This document shows, one piece after another, positions 45,454 to 57,650 of a DNA stretch of 64,000 nucleotides. The number at the start of each line of letters is the position of its first letter. Position 1 is the first letter of the stretch. The stretch is from Saposhnikovia divaricata (Eukaryota > Streptophyta > Magnoliopsida > Apiales > Apiaceae), in NCBI GenBank assembly GCA_036435485.1, contig CM071596.1, positions 141,373,501 to 141,437,500 of the forward strand. Direction: 5' to 3'. The translations under genes and the position numbers were made by a program. Under the pieces are notes generated by a model. It worked only from the letters and a program-made list of their open reading frames with translations. It was not told the DNA's origin and did no database searches.

Positions 45454-47262
45454 GCTGATAATAATAATCCAAATGTTGGTGGTAATGATCAAGGTGATGC
45501 TGGTGAAAACAATGATAATTTTCAAGACACCACTGATACTCTTGAACCATCAATAAGTCAAACTGGTAACAACTCAGGGGGAGATAATGAAGGGTCAACA
45601 AGTCATACTCAACATCATACTGAAGATCAAGGCGAATCATCAAGATCAATTCTTCCCAGACAAACTGTTTGGAATACAGCTCATCCTTTTGAGCTGATTC
45701 TTGGTGATCCAAATGTTGGTGTGAAAACAAGAAGAGCTTATCAGAATCAATGTAACTATTCTGGGTTCTTGTCTGTCATGGAACCTAAGAAAGTAGAAGA
45801 AGCTCTATCTGATCCTGATTGGGTGATTGCTATGCAAGATGAACTCAATCAATTTAAGTAACTAGAAGTATGGAAGCTGGTACCCAGACCTAAAGATAGA
45901 AAAGTGGTGGACACAAGATGGGTATTCAGAAACAAACTAGATGAAGATGGCACTGTGATAAGAAACAAAGCGAGACTGGTAGCTAAAGGTTATTCTCAAG
46001 CTGAAGGCATTGATTATGACGAGACCTATGCTCCAGTGGCAAGACTTGAGGCCATCAGAATATTCTTGGCATTTGCATCCTATTCAAGATTCAAAGTTTA
46101 TCAAATGGATGTCAGGAGTGCCTTTCTGAATGGTAAGCTAGATGAAGAAGTTTATGTAGAACAGCCCCCTGGTTTTGAAGATCAAGATCATCTGGACTAT
46201 GTCTACTTTCTTTACAAAGCTATCTATGGTCTTAAGCAAGCCCCAAGAAAATGGTATGACACTCTCTCTGAATTTCTATTAGAAAATGGTTTTATAAGAG
46301 GTGTCATAGACAAAACGCTCTTCACTAAAAGACATAAGAATGATATAATACTAGTCCAAGTCTATGTGGACGATATTATATTTGGGTCTACTAATGAGCT
46401 TCTATGCAAGAAGTTTTCTAAGTTAATGCAGGGTAGGTTTGAAATGAGCATGATGGGAGAACTGAAATTCTTTCTTGGATTACAAATAAGTCAGAGACAA
46501 GATGGAATATTTATTTGTCAATCCAAGTACATCAAGGAGCTCCTCAAGAAATATCACATGGAGGAGTGCTCATCAGCAAAGACACCATCAACTATAGTTG
46601 TCAAAATTTGTTTATGTGAAAGTTCTGCGAAGGTAGATATCACAGGCTATAGAGGTATGATTGGCTCATTGTTTTACCTAACTGCTAGTAGACCAGATAT
46701 AATGTTTGCCACATGCTTGTGTGCAAGGTTCCAAGCGAACCCTAAAGAAATCCATCTCACTGCTGTCAAAAGAATCTTAAGATATCTAAAGGGTACGCCT
46801 AATTTAGGCATCTGGTACCCTAATGAATCTGGTTTTACTTTAATTGGATATACAGATTCTGACTATGCAGGAAGTGTTGTAGACAGGAAAAGAACATATG
46901 GGAGTTGTCAATACCTAGGTGGAAGATTGGTATCCTGGTTCAGTAAGAAACAGCAAACAGTTTCCAACTCTACAGCCGAAGCTGAATATATAGCTGCTGG
47001 AAGCTGTTGTGCTCAGATCTTATGGATTAGGAATCAATTAATGGACTATGGCATTGTATTGGAAAATATCCCTATTTTATGTGATAATACAAGTGCCATA
47101 GCAATCGCCAGCAATCCTGTGCAACACTCAAGGACAAAGCACATTGACATAATGTATCATTTTATAAGAGAGCATGTAATGAATGGTACAGTGCAACTAC
47201 TATTTGTAGGCTCTGGAGATCAAATTGCAGATATTTTTACTAAGTCGCTTAATGAATCCTAG
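45454..47262 (+). pseudogene. Sirevirus reverse transcriptase and RNase H
   Basis: The linker ends at a TAA at about 45859 (NQFK stop LEVWKLV). From there the frame is open to 47262: WVFRNKLDEDGTVIRNKARL, YDETYAPVARLEAIR, QMDVRSAFLNGKLDEEVYV, YGLKQAPRKWYD, the catalytic VYVDDIIFGSTN, then RNase H with TDSDYAGS, STAEAEYIAA and LCDNTSAIAIA, ending ADIFTKSLNES. All RT and RNase H catalytic residues are visible. Only the upstream TAA and breaks in the integrase region disable the polyprotein. Confidence 0.92.
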
Positions 47263-48526
47263 TAATTAATACTGTTAATATCTGAAATTTGATCTTTAAT
47301 AATTTTGCAAGTGATTATTCTGTGAATATTTGTTGTTTGAAATCACTTGTGTAATTATTTTACCAACTGATTTTCTGGCTTATTTAGTTATTTTTCACTC
47401 TGTTTATTCATATTATTTAATACTTCATATTTATGTATTTTTAGAATATTTGTAGATATTTATTTCTATTTTAATAATTAATTTATCATATGTTTTGTAG
47501 TGTTTGTCCTGTTAATATTGCTTTGTTTTCGTTAATAGGATAGCATATGGTATTTATAATTATTTTTATTAATTGTTTAAATTTTCTATAATATTTTTAT
47601 TATTTTTCTAAGTTAATTGTATATTTTTGTGTGGTTATTTGAATTATTTGTATATATTCTAATTTATTTTAAGTAAGATATGACTTAAATTAAATCAGAA
47701 TATTAATATGACTTATTCTTTAAAATTCATTATGACCTAAAAGTTATATTGAATTTAAGACTAAAATCATATTAGTTAAAATCTGATTTTATTATAGGTT
47801 TATTGTATTTCTTTTAGATAAGTCTTATTCATTAAGTCTTATGTCTTAATTAGTTTAGGTCTTACTGAATAATATTTAGTAAGTCTGTACCGTTAAGTCT
47901 TAATCACTTGTATATTATTAAGTCTTATTCGGAGTTTTAAGTCTTTTTTCTAGATTTAAGTCTTAATCACAGTTAGTATATATATAGCAGGTAACAGTTT
48001 TAAGTCTTATTAGTTAAGTCTTGTTAGTTATTTTTAAGTCTTATTCGTCTAACTAGTATATATATAGTAGTTAGTAGAGTTAAGTCATTTTTAAGTTTAT
48101 GTCATTCTCTCAAGTTAAGTCTTAGAGAACTAAAGTGATACACACATATATACACGCGTATATACAACCGATTCATGCCCAATTTTTGATTCAACTTAAC
48201 TGAAATCACGAACCCAGTACAAACGTCGACTCCTTGTTCGATTTCCTTCAGTTTGATTGCTTAAAAAACGAGATTTGGTTCGGATTTTGAAGGTTTTTAT
48301 TTTCAAAAATCATTTTTTAAGATCTGTTTTTCTGAAAAATTGAGTTCGATTCTTGAAAATCTAAAAATATACGGTTGTTTGTGTGTATACAAGGATCATT
48401 GTGTGAATTTTTCAGAATTTTTGGAGAAATTTTAATTATTTTGAATTTTGAATTAATTATTAATTCGAAAAATTGATTTTTAAATCATAATTTTGTAAAA
48501 TCTGAAATTTTCAAAGAAATTAAATC
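47263..48526 (+). promoter_or_regulatory. Non-coding spacer with AAGTC motif array ahead of the extra ORF
   Basis: Between pol and the extra ORF lies 1.26 kb of AT-rich DNA. From about 47819 to 48126 it carries some 15 copies of TTAAGTCTTA-like words (mostly TAAGTCTTA, with AAGTCAT and ATGTCTTA variants). TATA-like runs occur near 47980 and 48055 and again at 48150-48170 (ATATATACACGCGTATATAC). The same AAGTC word family occurs in the element's 3' LTR (53041-53390). A role as internal promoter is my inference. Confidence 0.5.
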
Positions 48527-51500
48527 TTGATTAAAATGGCTGATCGATTTGAAATTATTAAACATAATTTAATCGGTTATTTTGATCCAGAAAAATGTTC
48601 AGTTGAACGTTTTCGACCGTGGATTCGATTTTTAAATGAAAATTCACTGGTTCGCACTGCTTTGAGCTTAGATGCTCCATTGAAAATTGAACCCTTGCGA
48701 ATCATGTGTACTACTGCTGTCATTTCTAATGATAATAGATCATTTTTCTTCTCTGTAGGAGACAATCAGTACACAGTGAATGAAAATACAATAAATACGG
48801 TCTTAAATTTTCCAACTGACAATTTCGAAGAGTTACCATCAGATCAAGAATTGATAAATTTTTTGAATGGTGTATTCTATTAAGACAGTCCTGATCAAAC
48901 TGTCTGGAATAAAAAGAACTTCGTTCAGGAATGGGACTATCTGTTTGACACATTAGCTAGAGTCTTTGCAATTCTTCTAAAGGGAACTTCGGGGTATTAC
49001 CATCCTTCTTGCAGCATATTGGATATGCAGTTGCACACAACCGAAGAATTAATATTGGTAGACTACTGTGTGTTCCGATGGTTAGAAGAATCATTAATGC
49101 AAAGAGGAATTTTGATAATGGACAAAAAGTATCATGCTATTATCCAAGATTCCTGTCATTGATTTTTAATCATCTAGTGGAACTAGAAAACCAAGCCCAA
49201 TTCCTGAATGGAGAATCACTGGCGTCAGGTAAACCTACTACCAGATTGTTCACTGAGTACAGCAACAAGCCCAAATTCACAAACATACCTGTAGTTGTCA
49301 CCCAATACATGTCAAACTATATACAACTACCTGTCATTGAACCTGTACCAGAACCTGAACAACCTGAACAAAACCCTGAACCACCAGTGGAAAACATACT
49401 TGTTGATAATGAAGATCAAGACAATCAACAAGTTGATCCTGCTCAGCAAATTGTTCCTCAGCCACCTGCACTTGCTGTTGAACATCCAGTGGAAGAAACT
49501 GCATCTGTCCCTGAACCTGAATTAAATCAACCAATCTTATCAGAGCCTATCGCAGAATCAGCTGACCAGGTATTGTCTTTTGTTCCTCAAACTATTTCTA
49601 CTTCTCAATCTATTTATGGATCCCAAGTGGTTGATAGGGCTGACCAAGGGATTGTAAAACCGCAATCTCTAACCCCGGTCATAGAGCCAAACACTGAATC
49701 AACATCACTTAAAACCTTTCACTCCAGAAAGAAAATTCCATTTCAAAGAGCAAAGAAAAGAAGAAATATAATGAGTGAACCCACAGCTCTGCCTCTACAA
49801 AAGAAAAATAGAACTGATTCAGAGGCAACTGTAAGCCCATCCGTATCTTCCCAACAAGATATGGACGTTGATATGGCCATGCAACAGTTACTAGGATCAT
49901 CCTCTCAACAGGATGATACTATTGAAATTTGCCATAGGGCCAAGGCATCCTGTAATGTGTCAGGCACAACCCCTTTGTTATTACTAACAATGGGAGAACA
50001 AATAGATTATGATGCAAATAGGGACACATTGACAGGAGAGCACATAGAGTCTGAAACAGTGCCTACCATAGTTACGGTAGAAGAGTCTTCACAGACTTCT
50101 GAGGGAAATCTTGGTTCCCTGCCAAATTTAATGGAACCATCATCTCCCCTCCTAGGAGAAACATTCCTAGATCCCTCAAGGGAGTTTCCACTCGCAGTTT
50201 CTACTGAAGAGAGTGGAAGGCAACTTGATCAATCTACTACTGAAGCAATTCAGATTACAAATCCAAATGTACAAGTGGAATTGATTGAGGACAGGGATTT
50301 GTGAACTCCCATTGCACCACCACTGACCTTCCCAGAGGAGGCTAGGGTGATTTTAACTGCAGGTACCGCTTCTGGAAAAGCTAAGGAATTTGAGAGGAGT
50401 GATGTGAGGATTACCACAAAATTGAGTGATACACATGCACATCAGGTGAGTGCACACACAGACACATACACTCTCTCATTGTTACAAAAAATACAAGATC
50501 TGGAAAGGGAACTGGAAGCAAGTAAAGCTGAAGCTAAATTACTTCGAGCACAAGTGGATAAACAGTCTTCTCCATCCACCTCTGTTGATAATCAGCTTAC
50601 TTCGATAAAGGGTGACATCAACAACTTGAAGACATTCTTCACTAATAAAATCAAAACTCTCGAACTTTCTCATGAAAAAGCACTTGATGATTCTGGTGAG
50701 GTCACGGTGGCACAAGATAAAATTATTGCTGAAATCTCCAACAAGGTTGACAATCTACAGGAAGAAATTCATGAAAATCAGCGTTCTACTGATTTGCGAC
50801 TAGATCAAATTGAGAAGCAAAATGAACATCAAGCTAAAGGATTAAGGCATTTATTTCATCTGATCAGTCAGAATTGCACACCAACTACTGAAGAAAGAGA
50901 ATTCTTTGCAAGAACAGATGGTGATGATGATGAACGGGATCCTGAAGCTGGTGCAACTGATAAAACTGTAGAGGATTCCTCAACTAAGGGGGGGAAATCA
51001 CAACAGGCACAGAAATCACAAGGTGGTCAGAAAGGACAAGGAGAGAAAGGAGGTAAATCTGATAAATCTGATGTAGACAGTGAAGACAGGAGGAATAAGG
51101 GGAAGAAGAAAGTTGTTGCAGATGATCAAGTCATGGATGAACCAGGTAATCTTGATGTTTTTGATGACTTTGATTTTTCTGATGAAGGTGAGAAATTACC
51201 TGAACCAGATTTAAGTCACTGGGAAGAAGAAGAACCAGTGATATCTGAATCTGAAGCTCAACAAGCAGAGAAAGAATCTGAAGAATTATTTGCTCAGAGG
51301 GAAGCTAATTTGCTAATGAGAGAAGAAAAGCTTCAAAAGTCATTAGAGCAAATTGCACGAAATGAAGAACTTCAGAAAGCTGAATAGCAAGCATTACAAC
51401 GATTACATGCTATAAATGTTGAGAAGAGAAAGACATATGTCAGACTAAAGAGCGGTGATAAATGGGAACGTGCTAAAAAAGCAATTGATTCACCTCAGAG

Positions 51501-52185
51501 TTCTGATTATGAAGATCGTCGTCTTGGAGAAATTCTTGAGGAATTCAAACTAGCAAATCCAATTCATGATATGTATATAAAGGCCTTAAAGGTAGAAGTC
51601 ATAAGGATAACTACTGCTTTTGAACCCAAATCTGATGAGCTGGTAATATTTGTGGATTGTCATAAAGTTTGAACTTTCAGAGTATCTATTCAGTTCTTTT
51701 AGGACAGATCGCTGACAGAGATTTGGGTACTTAGGCCTAAGGTGAGAACATCTTCTGAGCTAGGTGTGTTGTTACATGAGAAGTTCAAAGAATTTGCTGA
51801 AAGAGCTGGACCAGAAGTGATTAAGGATCCTCCACAAGTAAAATTTCTTAAGGGAGAGGTACTTCATTCAATCAATCTTCAGACAGATGAGTTATATGAA
51901 CATCATGCAAAACACTTGGTATATGCTGAATATGCTCTCAGAAATCATGGATTCTTGACTGAAGAAAAGGTAATAGCTGCAGATCACATTTGATCCTATG
52001 CACAAACGAATATAAAAGATTACAAGAAATTTCAAGGTGAACTGAGAAAGAAGCTTGGAATTCCTTTAGTCTTACCTCAAGGATTGTCATCAAGAAGAGA
52101 GCGTCTTGTTGATTCTGATTTACACATGAAACTTCAAGTCACAGATGAGCCAGAAGAAGGAGAATTCAGAAGGGAAGACAACTGA
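48527..52185 (+). pseudogene. Extra ORF downstream of pol in the Sirevirus element (broken)
   Basis: Lies where Sireviruses carry an env-like or accessory ORF. It starts MADRFEIIKHNLIGYFDP and continues CSVERFRPWIRFLNENSLVR. After a stop at about 48881 and a frameshift before 49009 it reads QHIGYAVAHNRRINIGRLL and CYYPRFLSLIFNHLVE, close to a FLMYPRFIQLFLN-type family common beside copia elements in asterid genomes. A long Pro/Glu/Gln-rich region follows (about 49330-50300), a stop at 50302, then a coiled coil (LLQKIQDLERELEASKAEAK, 50470-50860), an acidic Lys/Gly-rich stretch and another coiled coil. Stops at about 51385 and 51670 break it further; it ends near EPEEGEFRREDN. No transmembrane or signal segment is evident, so env function is not supported. 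Confidence 0.7.
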
Positions 52186-52440
52186 AGAAAAAGAATTGCT
52201 CTACATGTTATATCTTTCGAGCTTAGATAAATCTTGATAGGAATTTGTATCATATGATCAGTCTAGAGGATCATCTATCTTGTATTTATCTTTCATGTTT
52301 GAATCTGGCAAATGTTAAATATAAACCAGAACTTTTTTTTATATATTTACTTAGTATTTAAAGTTTTATCTTTCATTTGGTTAAGTTGGATTAGTTGAGG
52401 TATCCTCTAGGAATTTGCTTGTTATTGTCTAACAAACAAA

Positions 52441-52450
52441 TAGGGGGAGA
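52441..52450 (+). other. Polypurine tract
   Basis: AAATAGGGGGAGA immediately precedes the 3' LTR, as expected for plus-strand priming. Confidence 0.75.
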
Positions 52451-52451
52451 T

Positions 52452-53817
52452 TGAAAGGCATATGACTCAGCCTATTTGTAGTTAGAGGATCCTAATCAAC
52501 TTAAACCAAATTGTAATAAGTAAATATACATATGAACTGTCACAGGAATCTCAAGAAGTATTATCTGTCAGAAGAAAGAAGAAATGTCAATCTATAGTTT
52601 TGATGTCGTACACTGGAAGACGATTCAGTTATCTGATCAAGCCCCAGTATAGCATTGAAGCGAATGGATTCATTTGAACAGTGACAGAGATTTTTCGAGT
52701 GATAGTTTGAATGTCAGTTACAGTACAAGAAAATTGAGAGAAGAAATAAACCACAACCTAAAGTCAAAAGTGAAGAAGCATCATTGAAGTTAGTCGTTCA
52801 TGAACCAGACAGTACATCGAACGTCAACACAAGTCAGTGGTAATTCTTTACTACCTTCAGTGGTTTGTAAGAATTAAATTAGTTATTTATTTAGTTAATT
52901 AAATTCAATTATAATTGATATAAATCATTTAGTTGATTTAATTAAATGAATTAATTCTGGAAGAATTAATTTATTTATTAAATTAATTATTGTATCAATT
53001 AAATATGAATTAGTTAATCATTAATTAATTAAATAGATCAATGACTTAAAGAAAGAAGGTTGGATTATGACTTGGAGAAGAAAAATTCGGTATGACCTAA
53101 ATTTAGTCATACCGACAGAATTCAAAGTTATGTCTTACCGAGCCAAGCATTACAGATTATGTCATACCGACCTCCTGCTAGCTGTGTTAAGTCATACCGA
53201 ACTTTTATTAAGTCATACCGACCAGGTTTATGTCTTAATGGAGGTTTGTGTAAGTCTTAATGAAGAAAAATTAAGTCTTGGAAGCAGTTTAAGTCATGCT
53301 GGAGCAGTTAAATATCCTACAGAAAGCTAACAAGACTTATTACAGATACAAAAGAACAGAACACAGCAGATTATGTCATAACAAAGAAACAGAGCAGAAA
53401 ATAATATCCAACAGAACAGAATTCTCTCTCAAGAACACCAAGAACACCAAAGCTTAAACAACTCCCAGAAATTCAAGTTCTTCATCTTTGTAATATTCTA
53501 TCCGCTAGAACTTGTCTATTTGTGATTCTTGTACTACTAGCGAATTAAGTTTCCTAGTTCTTATCTTGATTATTATTAACTAAATTAGAAAAGTTCATGT
53601 CGAATTTTCTAATTAGTTATTAACATCTTGATAAGTTGTTATACTGATTTTGTAACACCACATCAAGTTAATATACAGTTATATTCAACTTGAAAAATTG
53701 TGTTAAATAATTCCGCACAAATTTGTCTTTGCTAAAATATTATCTAATAGACAAATTTCGATAAAAAGGTAAAGATTGTATTCAACCCCCCCTTCTACAA
53801 TCTTATCGGACCTAACA
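52452..53817 (+). repeat. Sirevirus 3' LTR
   Basis: Starts after the polypurine tract (TGAAAGGCATATG, apparently mutated from the expected TGTTAGG) and ends CTACAATCTTATCGGACCTAACA-like at 53817, with the C-run phrase shared by Sirevirus LTRs. An array of AAGTCATACCGA, TAAGTCTTAATG and related words fills about 53041-53390. No second LTR is present for comparison. Confidence 0.78.
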
Positions 53818-54139
53818 ACAAGATAGTCGGAAAGAGTTCATCGAAGAGATAATTGATTGTGTGTATATAAAAACTAATCTATACATACAACTGTTAGCCA
53901 TTTGTCTAATTATTTTAGTTTTAACTGCTGAAAAATATCGACCGTTGGATGTGTTTTTAATTTTAGGGCTGAAATTTATGGAGTGGGTTCTCTCCTGTAC
54001 TCTATATAACTTGGTTTCTCTAGAATAATGGCCATACTATGTAAGATGTATTCAACTTTATAGATGTGTGGACCGGCGTGAGTTATATATAAAATACGAT
54101 AACATTAGAAATATATTATGGCTTCAACATTATATTATA
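53818..54139. other. Unassigned AT-rich spacer
   Basis: No gene, repeat boundary or conserved motif recognised between the Sirevirus LTR and the candidate Helitron. Confidence 0.4.
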
Positions 54140-55343
54140 TCCTATTATATAATAAGAGTAAAAGAGATAATAAACGAGTACTACCATAGGTCAAGGGTTT
54201 GATTCCTAAAAACCACATATATTTTATAAATTAAATTTAAAGTCACTAATACAAAGTTTAATTTTGGTCACTGTACCGCCAAAATAATCTTAACCGTCGA
54301 ATCTAATAATAATTTTAAAAATAGACGATCAAGATTATATCATATTAAATAGAAAATTATAATCTAAAAAGAATATAATTAAAAAATGTTGTATTAGAAT
54401 TGAATTTTAAAAAGAAAATTATAATCTGAAAAGAAAATAATTAAAAAAGGTTGTATTAGAATTAATTTTTTTTATTATTAATATTAAACAAAGTTCATAT
54501 TTACTATCTGGGCTCTATCTCGAGATCTAGAAATCAGATTTGGATGATTTTACAGTCCACACGAAGCTCATAAAGTTATCTTTAATTTAGTGATGATTTA
54601 ACAATTATTATCCAAATGAACACTCAGAATCTCAAGATAAAATATGATTACGAATATTTACAAAATCATATTCAGTGTAAAAGACCTACATTGATAATCC
54701 TATTCAATGTAAAAAATCTAATTATATGTAATTTAAATCGTTGACATGCACTTTTTCATATTTTAATATAAATACACTTTTTAGTTTACATGTTAAAATA
54801 TAAAATATTTTGTATGCTAAATCCAACGTTTTTCATTTATTTATTTTAAGATTTAACGGTTCTTATTTACTTTGTCGTACTGAGAACAAGATTATCGACT
54901 ACCAAAGTTTTGGACAAAATTCCTCTTACAATTATTATTAAAACAATATTTGATTATTTGTGCAACTATCTCCAAATAATAAGAAGGTTATTTTGATAAC
55001 TAAAACGAAATAAAAGTAGATTTCCTAAATCGGATAGATTTTCAACGTAAAAAATCGTCTAAGTCTTTTTTTTTGTTTCTTGGTAGTTTTAATTGGAAAA
55101 TAATTATTAAACCATCGATAAATTAAAGATTATTTTATTAATTTCACGGGCAGTAAAATCGTCCAAATCAAATGTTAAGAATTCAAAATAAAACACATTG
55201 TAAATTGAACGAATAAAATCTTATATATATCAAATTTTTAACAACAATTTGATATATAAACTAATAACAAATAAATATTAAAAATAATAATATATTTATA
55301 GATATTAGAAAAGGAATGGTGCATTGTACGGGTTATAAGCTAG
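54140..55343 (+). mobile_element. Candidate non-autonomous Helitron
   Basis: The 3' end reads GCATTGTACGGGTTATAAGCTAG followed by T, close to many plant Helitron ends (hairpin, short spacer, CTAG before a T). The 5' end is placed at TCCTATTATATAATAAGAG after an A, so host A and T flank it as Helitrons require. The terminal hairpin is weakened: the usual CCCGT arm before GCATTGT is altered. No Rep/helicase is encoded. Identification rests on the terminal motifs alone. Confidence 0.5.
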
Positions 55344-56235
55344 TAAGTATATGAATGAATGTAAAATACGGCAAATGAGTTCCAATAATATAATGTTATA
55401 TTTTATTGAAATCGATTCGCTGCTCCTATAGTTTTAGAGCAACTCCAGTGCACCCTTTTTCTTACCCATAATTGGTCTAGGTGGACAATTTAAGGGAATA
55501 TCAATGAAAATGATCTTTCCAATCATCCTTCCCATCCTTTATAATATTTAATTTTTAGGGGAGAGAAAATTCAATCCCAAAATAAAAGGAGCAAAAAGTA
55601 ATTACCTATTTTTTCCATCTTATTTCCCACTTCAATCTTTCCCTTTATTTTCTCCCGTCATTTATTTCTCTACGTTTCTTCTTCTTTTTCTTTTTCTTTT
55701 GAATACTAATTAATTACTACTTTTAAAAATATAAGAAATTATTATAGGAATTATCATTAGAGTAAAATTGCTTTTTGGTTTTCCATAAATAACTATTATT
55801 TTATTATATTTTAGAGGTACAAAATAGAGAAATTCATTGGAAACGCTATTATGCTTCTCAATACTGGTTAAGTGTTGGATATTCTCTATACTGTATTTAG
55901 TTGAGAAAGTTTTTCCTTCTCCTTTTCAAATTTTCACGAGATAATATTTTCTCAGTTTTTTAATATTTGAATTTGATTGTTTGGTAGACAAGTTTTAGAG
56001 CTTTGAGCACATAACTAGGATTACTATTTATAATTATTTTTTTAAAATAAAAAATATTAACTTAAATACTTTTATCACAATTACCACGTTCTATCAATTA
56101 TGTGTCGGGTCCAGACAATTCATACAATGAATGGTCAAATTCTTATCCATAGGCAGTTACTTGTTAGCTCTATTCTCCACACATTCAGTTGTCGCTGTTG
56201 CTTGTACATATGACTTGATCACTCACTCGGTCACT
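55344..56235. other. Unassigned AT-rich DNA, probably upstream region of the At4g14100-like gene
   Basis: No reading frame of note. A MITE-like start GAGCAACTCCAGTGCACCC occurs near 55437 without a recognisable partner end. The last few hundred bases would be the original upstream flank of the gene at 61774 before the 5.45-kb insertion. Confidence 0.35.
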
Positions 56236-56252
56236 CCCAAAATATGGCTTTC

Positions 56253-56505
56253 GGCTCGCTTGCATTTCTGGTATATCACTGAGTTCAATTTTTTTTTATG
56301 GTACATTTCGTTCAAGTTTTTCATTTCTGGTATAGCTGAGAAAAGGTAATGAAAATCGCCACTTGGAGTGGCGTTTTCTGTTGAAACGTTCAAGTTTTTC
56401 ATTTCTGGTATAGCTGAGAAAAGGTAATGAAAATCGCCACTTGAAGTGGCGTTTTCTGTTGAAATTCATTTCAACAGAAAACGCCACTCCAAGTGGCGAT
56501 TTCCA
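56253..56505 (+). repeat. Left terminal inverted repeat with hairpin
   Basis: Contains a tandem duplication of 78 bp (56309-56386 and 56387-56464), each with CATTTCTGGTATAGCTGAG and a CGCCACTTG(G/A)AGTGGCG palindrome, followed by an inverted copy (56467-56505). The second unit and the inverted copy could fold into a hairpin with arms of nearly 40 bp that carries smaller palindromes inside its arms. Confidence 0.85.
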
Positions 56506-56639
56506 TTGCCCCCAATTTTTTTTTTCTTCCGGCAGTTAGCATTTTTTTTGCTAGAAAATATAGTTTTCTTGTATTCATTTTACATGACTTTGAAGATGTA
56601 CTTGTAAATAATTTTTTTTTGTTTTCTCTAATATATATT

Positions 56640-56960
56640 AAAGAATTTACTTCCTACTTTGATACAATACGAAAATTTCCAAAAATTATTATGTCTAGCT
56701 ATGTTATTTTTTGATCCGAATATGTTAACTCCACATACGTTTCTTAACAATTCCTTCGTCAAGTCATGTTTAGGGCCATAAAAAACACATTTGTACATGT
56801 TTTTCTTGCGTTTTTTTTTTGTTCCGTATTGAAGTATTGATGTTCTACTTTGGTGTAAGCCCAAAAAAATTAATATATCATATGTGTAACTATGTTTTTT
56901 TATGGCCCGAAAATGACAAAAATTTCCAAATTTTGACAGAAAAATTTTATTCAAATGAAG
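56640..56960 (-). repeat. Left subterminal repeat
   Basis: Read on the minus strand it carries the same phrases as the right-hand repeats at 60875-61440: ACTTCAATACGGAACAAA, AAAACATGTACAAAT and TTTTATGGCCCTAAACATG, then GAAGGAATTGTTAA. There is one main copy here against about three on the right. Confidence 0.75.
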
Positions 56961-57092
56961 CAAACAAAGTACAAGAGATGAAGCACACTAAAATTAAAAT
57001 GCAAACATAGAAATTTAAAAGCATAGATAAAATCAACAACAAGTTATTAAATTTGAATTAGGCCAACTGCCTAATTAACTTTGCTACCTTCC

Positions 57093-57236
57093 TCAATTTT
57101 CTGGAGGAAAATTACGTTCCCTTGCTTCATATTCTTGAACATACTTTGTCATTTCCGCCTCCTCAGCTGCAAACATGTCATCCCTTGCTTCATATTCTTG
57201 AACATACTTTGCCATTTGCACCTGTACAGCCTTCAT
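57093..57236 (-). CDS. Possible small coiled-coil ORF (47 aa)
   Basis: Minus-strand frame from ATG at 57236 to TGA at 57093 reads MKAVQVQMAKYVQEYEAR, DDMFAAEEAEMT, then KYVQEYEARERNFPPEN. The heptad-like KYVQEYEAR repeats once, from a duplication of about 64 bp at DNA level (near 57119-57150 and 57183-57214). It may be the last exon of a longer minus-strand gene. On the plus strand the adjoining 57237-57358 reads SSEEEANEEPHVRQQPPRNV and then KGKGRRCHTGSHVLWEPRK to a stop, another exon-like tail. Neither is recognised. Confidence 0.4.
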   Translation of the reverse strand: MKAVQVQMAKYVQEYEARDDMFAAEEAEMTKYVQEYEARERNFPPEN

Positions 57237-57650
57237 CCAGTAGCGAGGAAGAGGCTAACGAGGAGCCCCATGTTAGGCAACAACCACCAAGAAATGTGAA
57301 AGGCAAGGGGAGAAGGTGTCATACAGGTAGCCATGTGTTGTGGGAGCCGAGGAAGTGACTCTTCAACTACTTGTAATCGACTTTATGTTTGCTTTGATGT
57401 AATCGAATGTTTTGTAGTTTATTTGCTTAAACAATTGTCTGTAATGCTTAACTTTAGTTGCTTAAACATTTGTCTTTATTTGGTTGAATGTGTTGTTCAA
57501 ACAATTGTATTTAATGCTTTAAGTTTTTGGGTTTAATTCAAATGCTGTAACATTGGTCTTAAAACGACTTAGTTCCATTACTAAAAGAAAATTACATCAA
57601 CGTAGTTCAACATGCTTAACAATTACTAAAATATTACTTATTAAATTACA

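Larger units (their letters stand above)
39015..53817 (+). mobile_element. Sirevirus-like (Maximus/SIRE) copia element, 5' truncated, with solo-LTR insert
   Basis: Plus-strand order: C-terminal gag, protease, integrase, a nested solo LTR (41796-45448), reverse transcriptase, RNase H, a 1.26-kb non-coding stretch with an AAGTC motif array, a long extra ORF region (48527-52185), a polypurine tract and a 3' LTR (52452-53817). The LTR ends with the Sirevirus-like phrase TTCAACCCCCCCTTCTACAA and GGACCTAACA. The 5' LTR and gag N-terminus were lost on the left, where the Tat element inserted. Scattered stops and frameshifts make this copy inactive. Confidence 0.88.

Noticed and set aside
45197..45730. 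A 177-aa minus-strand ORF rich in His, Gln and Tyr
   Set aside because: It spans the solo-LTR edge and is the antisense shadow of the Sirevirus linker DNNNPNVGGNDQGD on the plus strand.
55437..55456. A second MITE starting GAGCAACTCCAGTGCACCC
   Set aside because: The start fits, but I found no matching inverted end or target duplication downstream.
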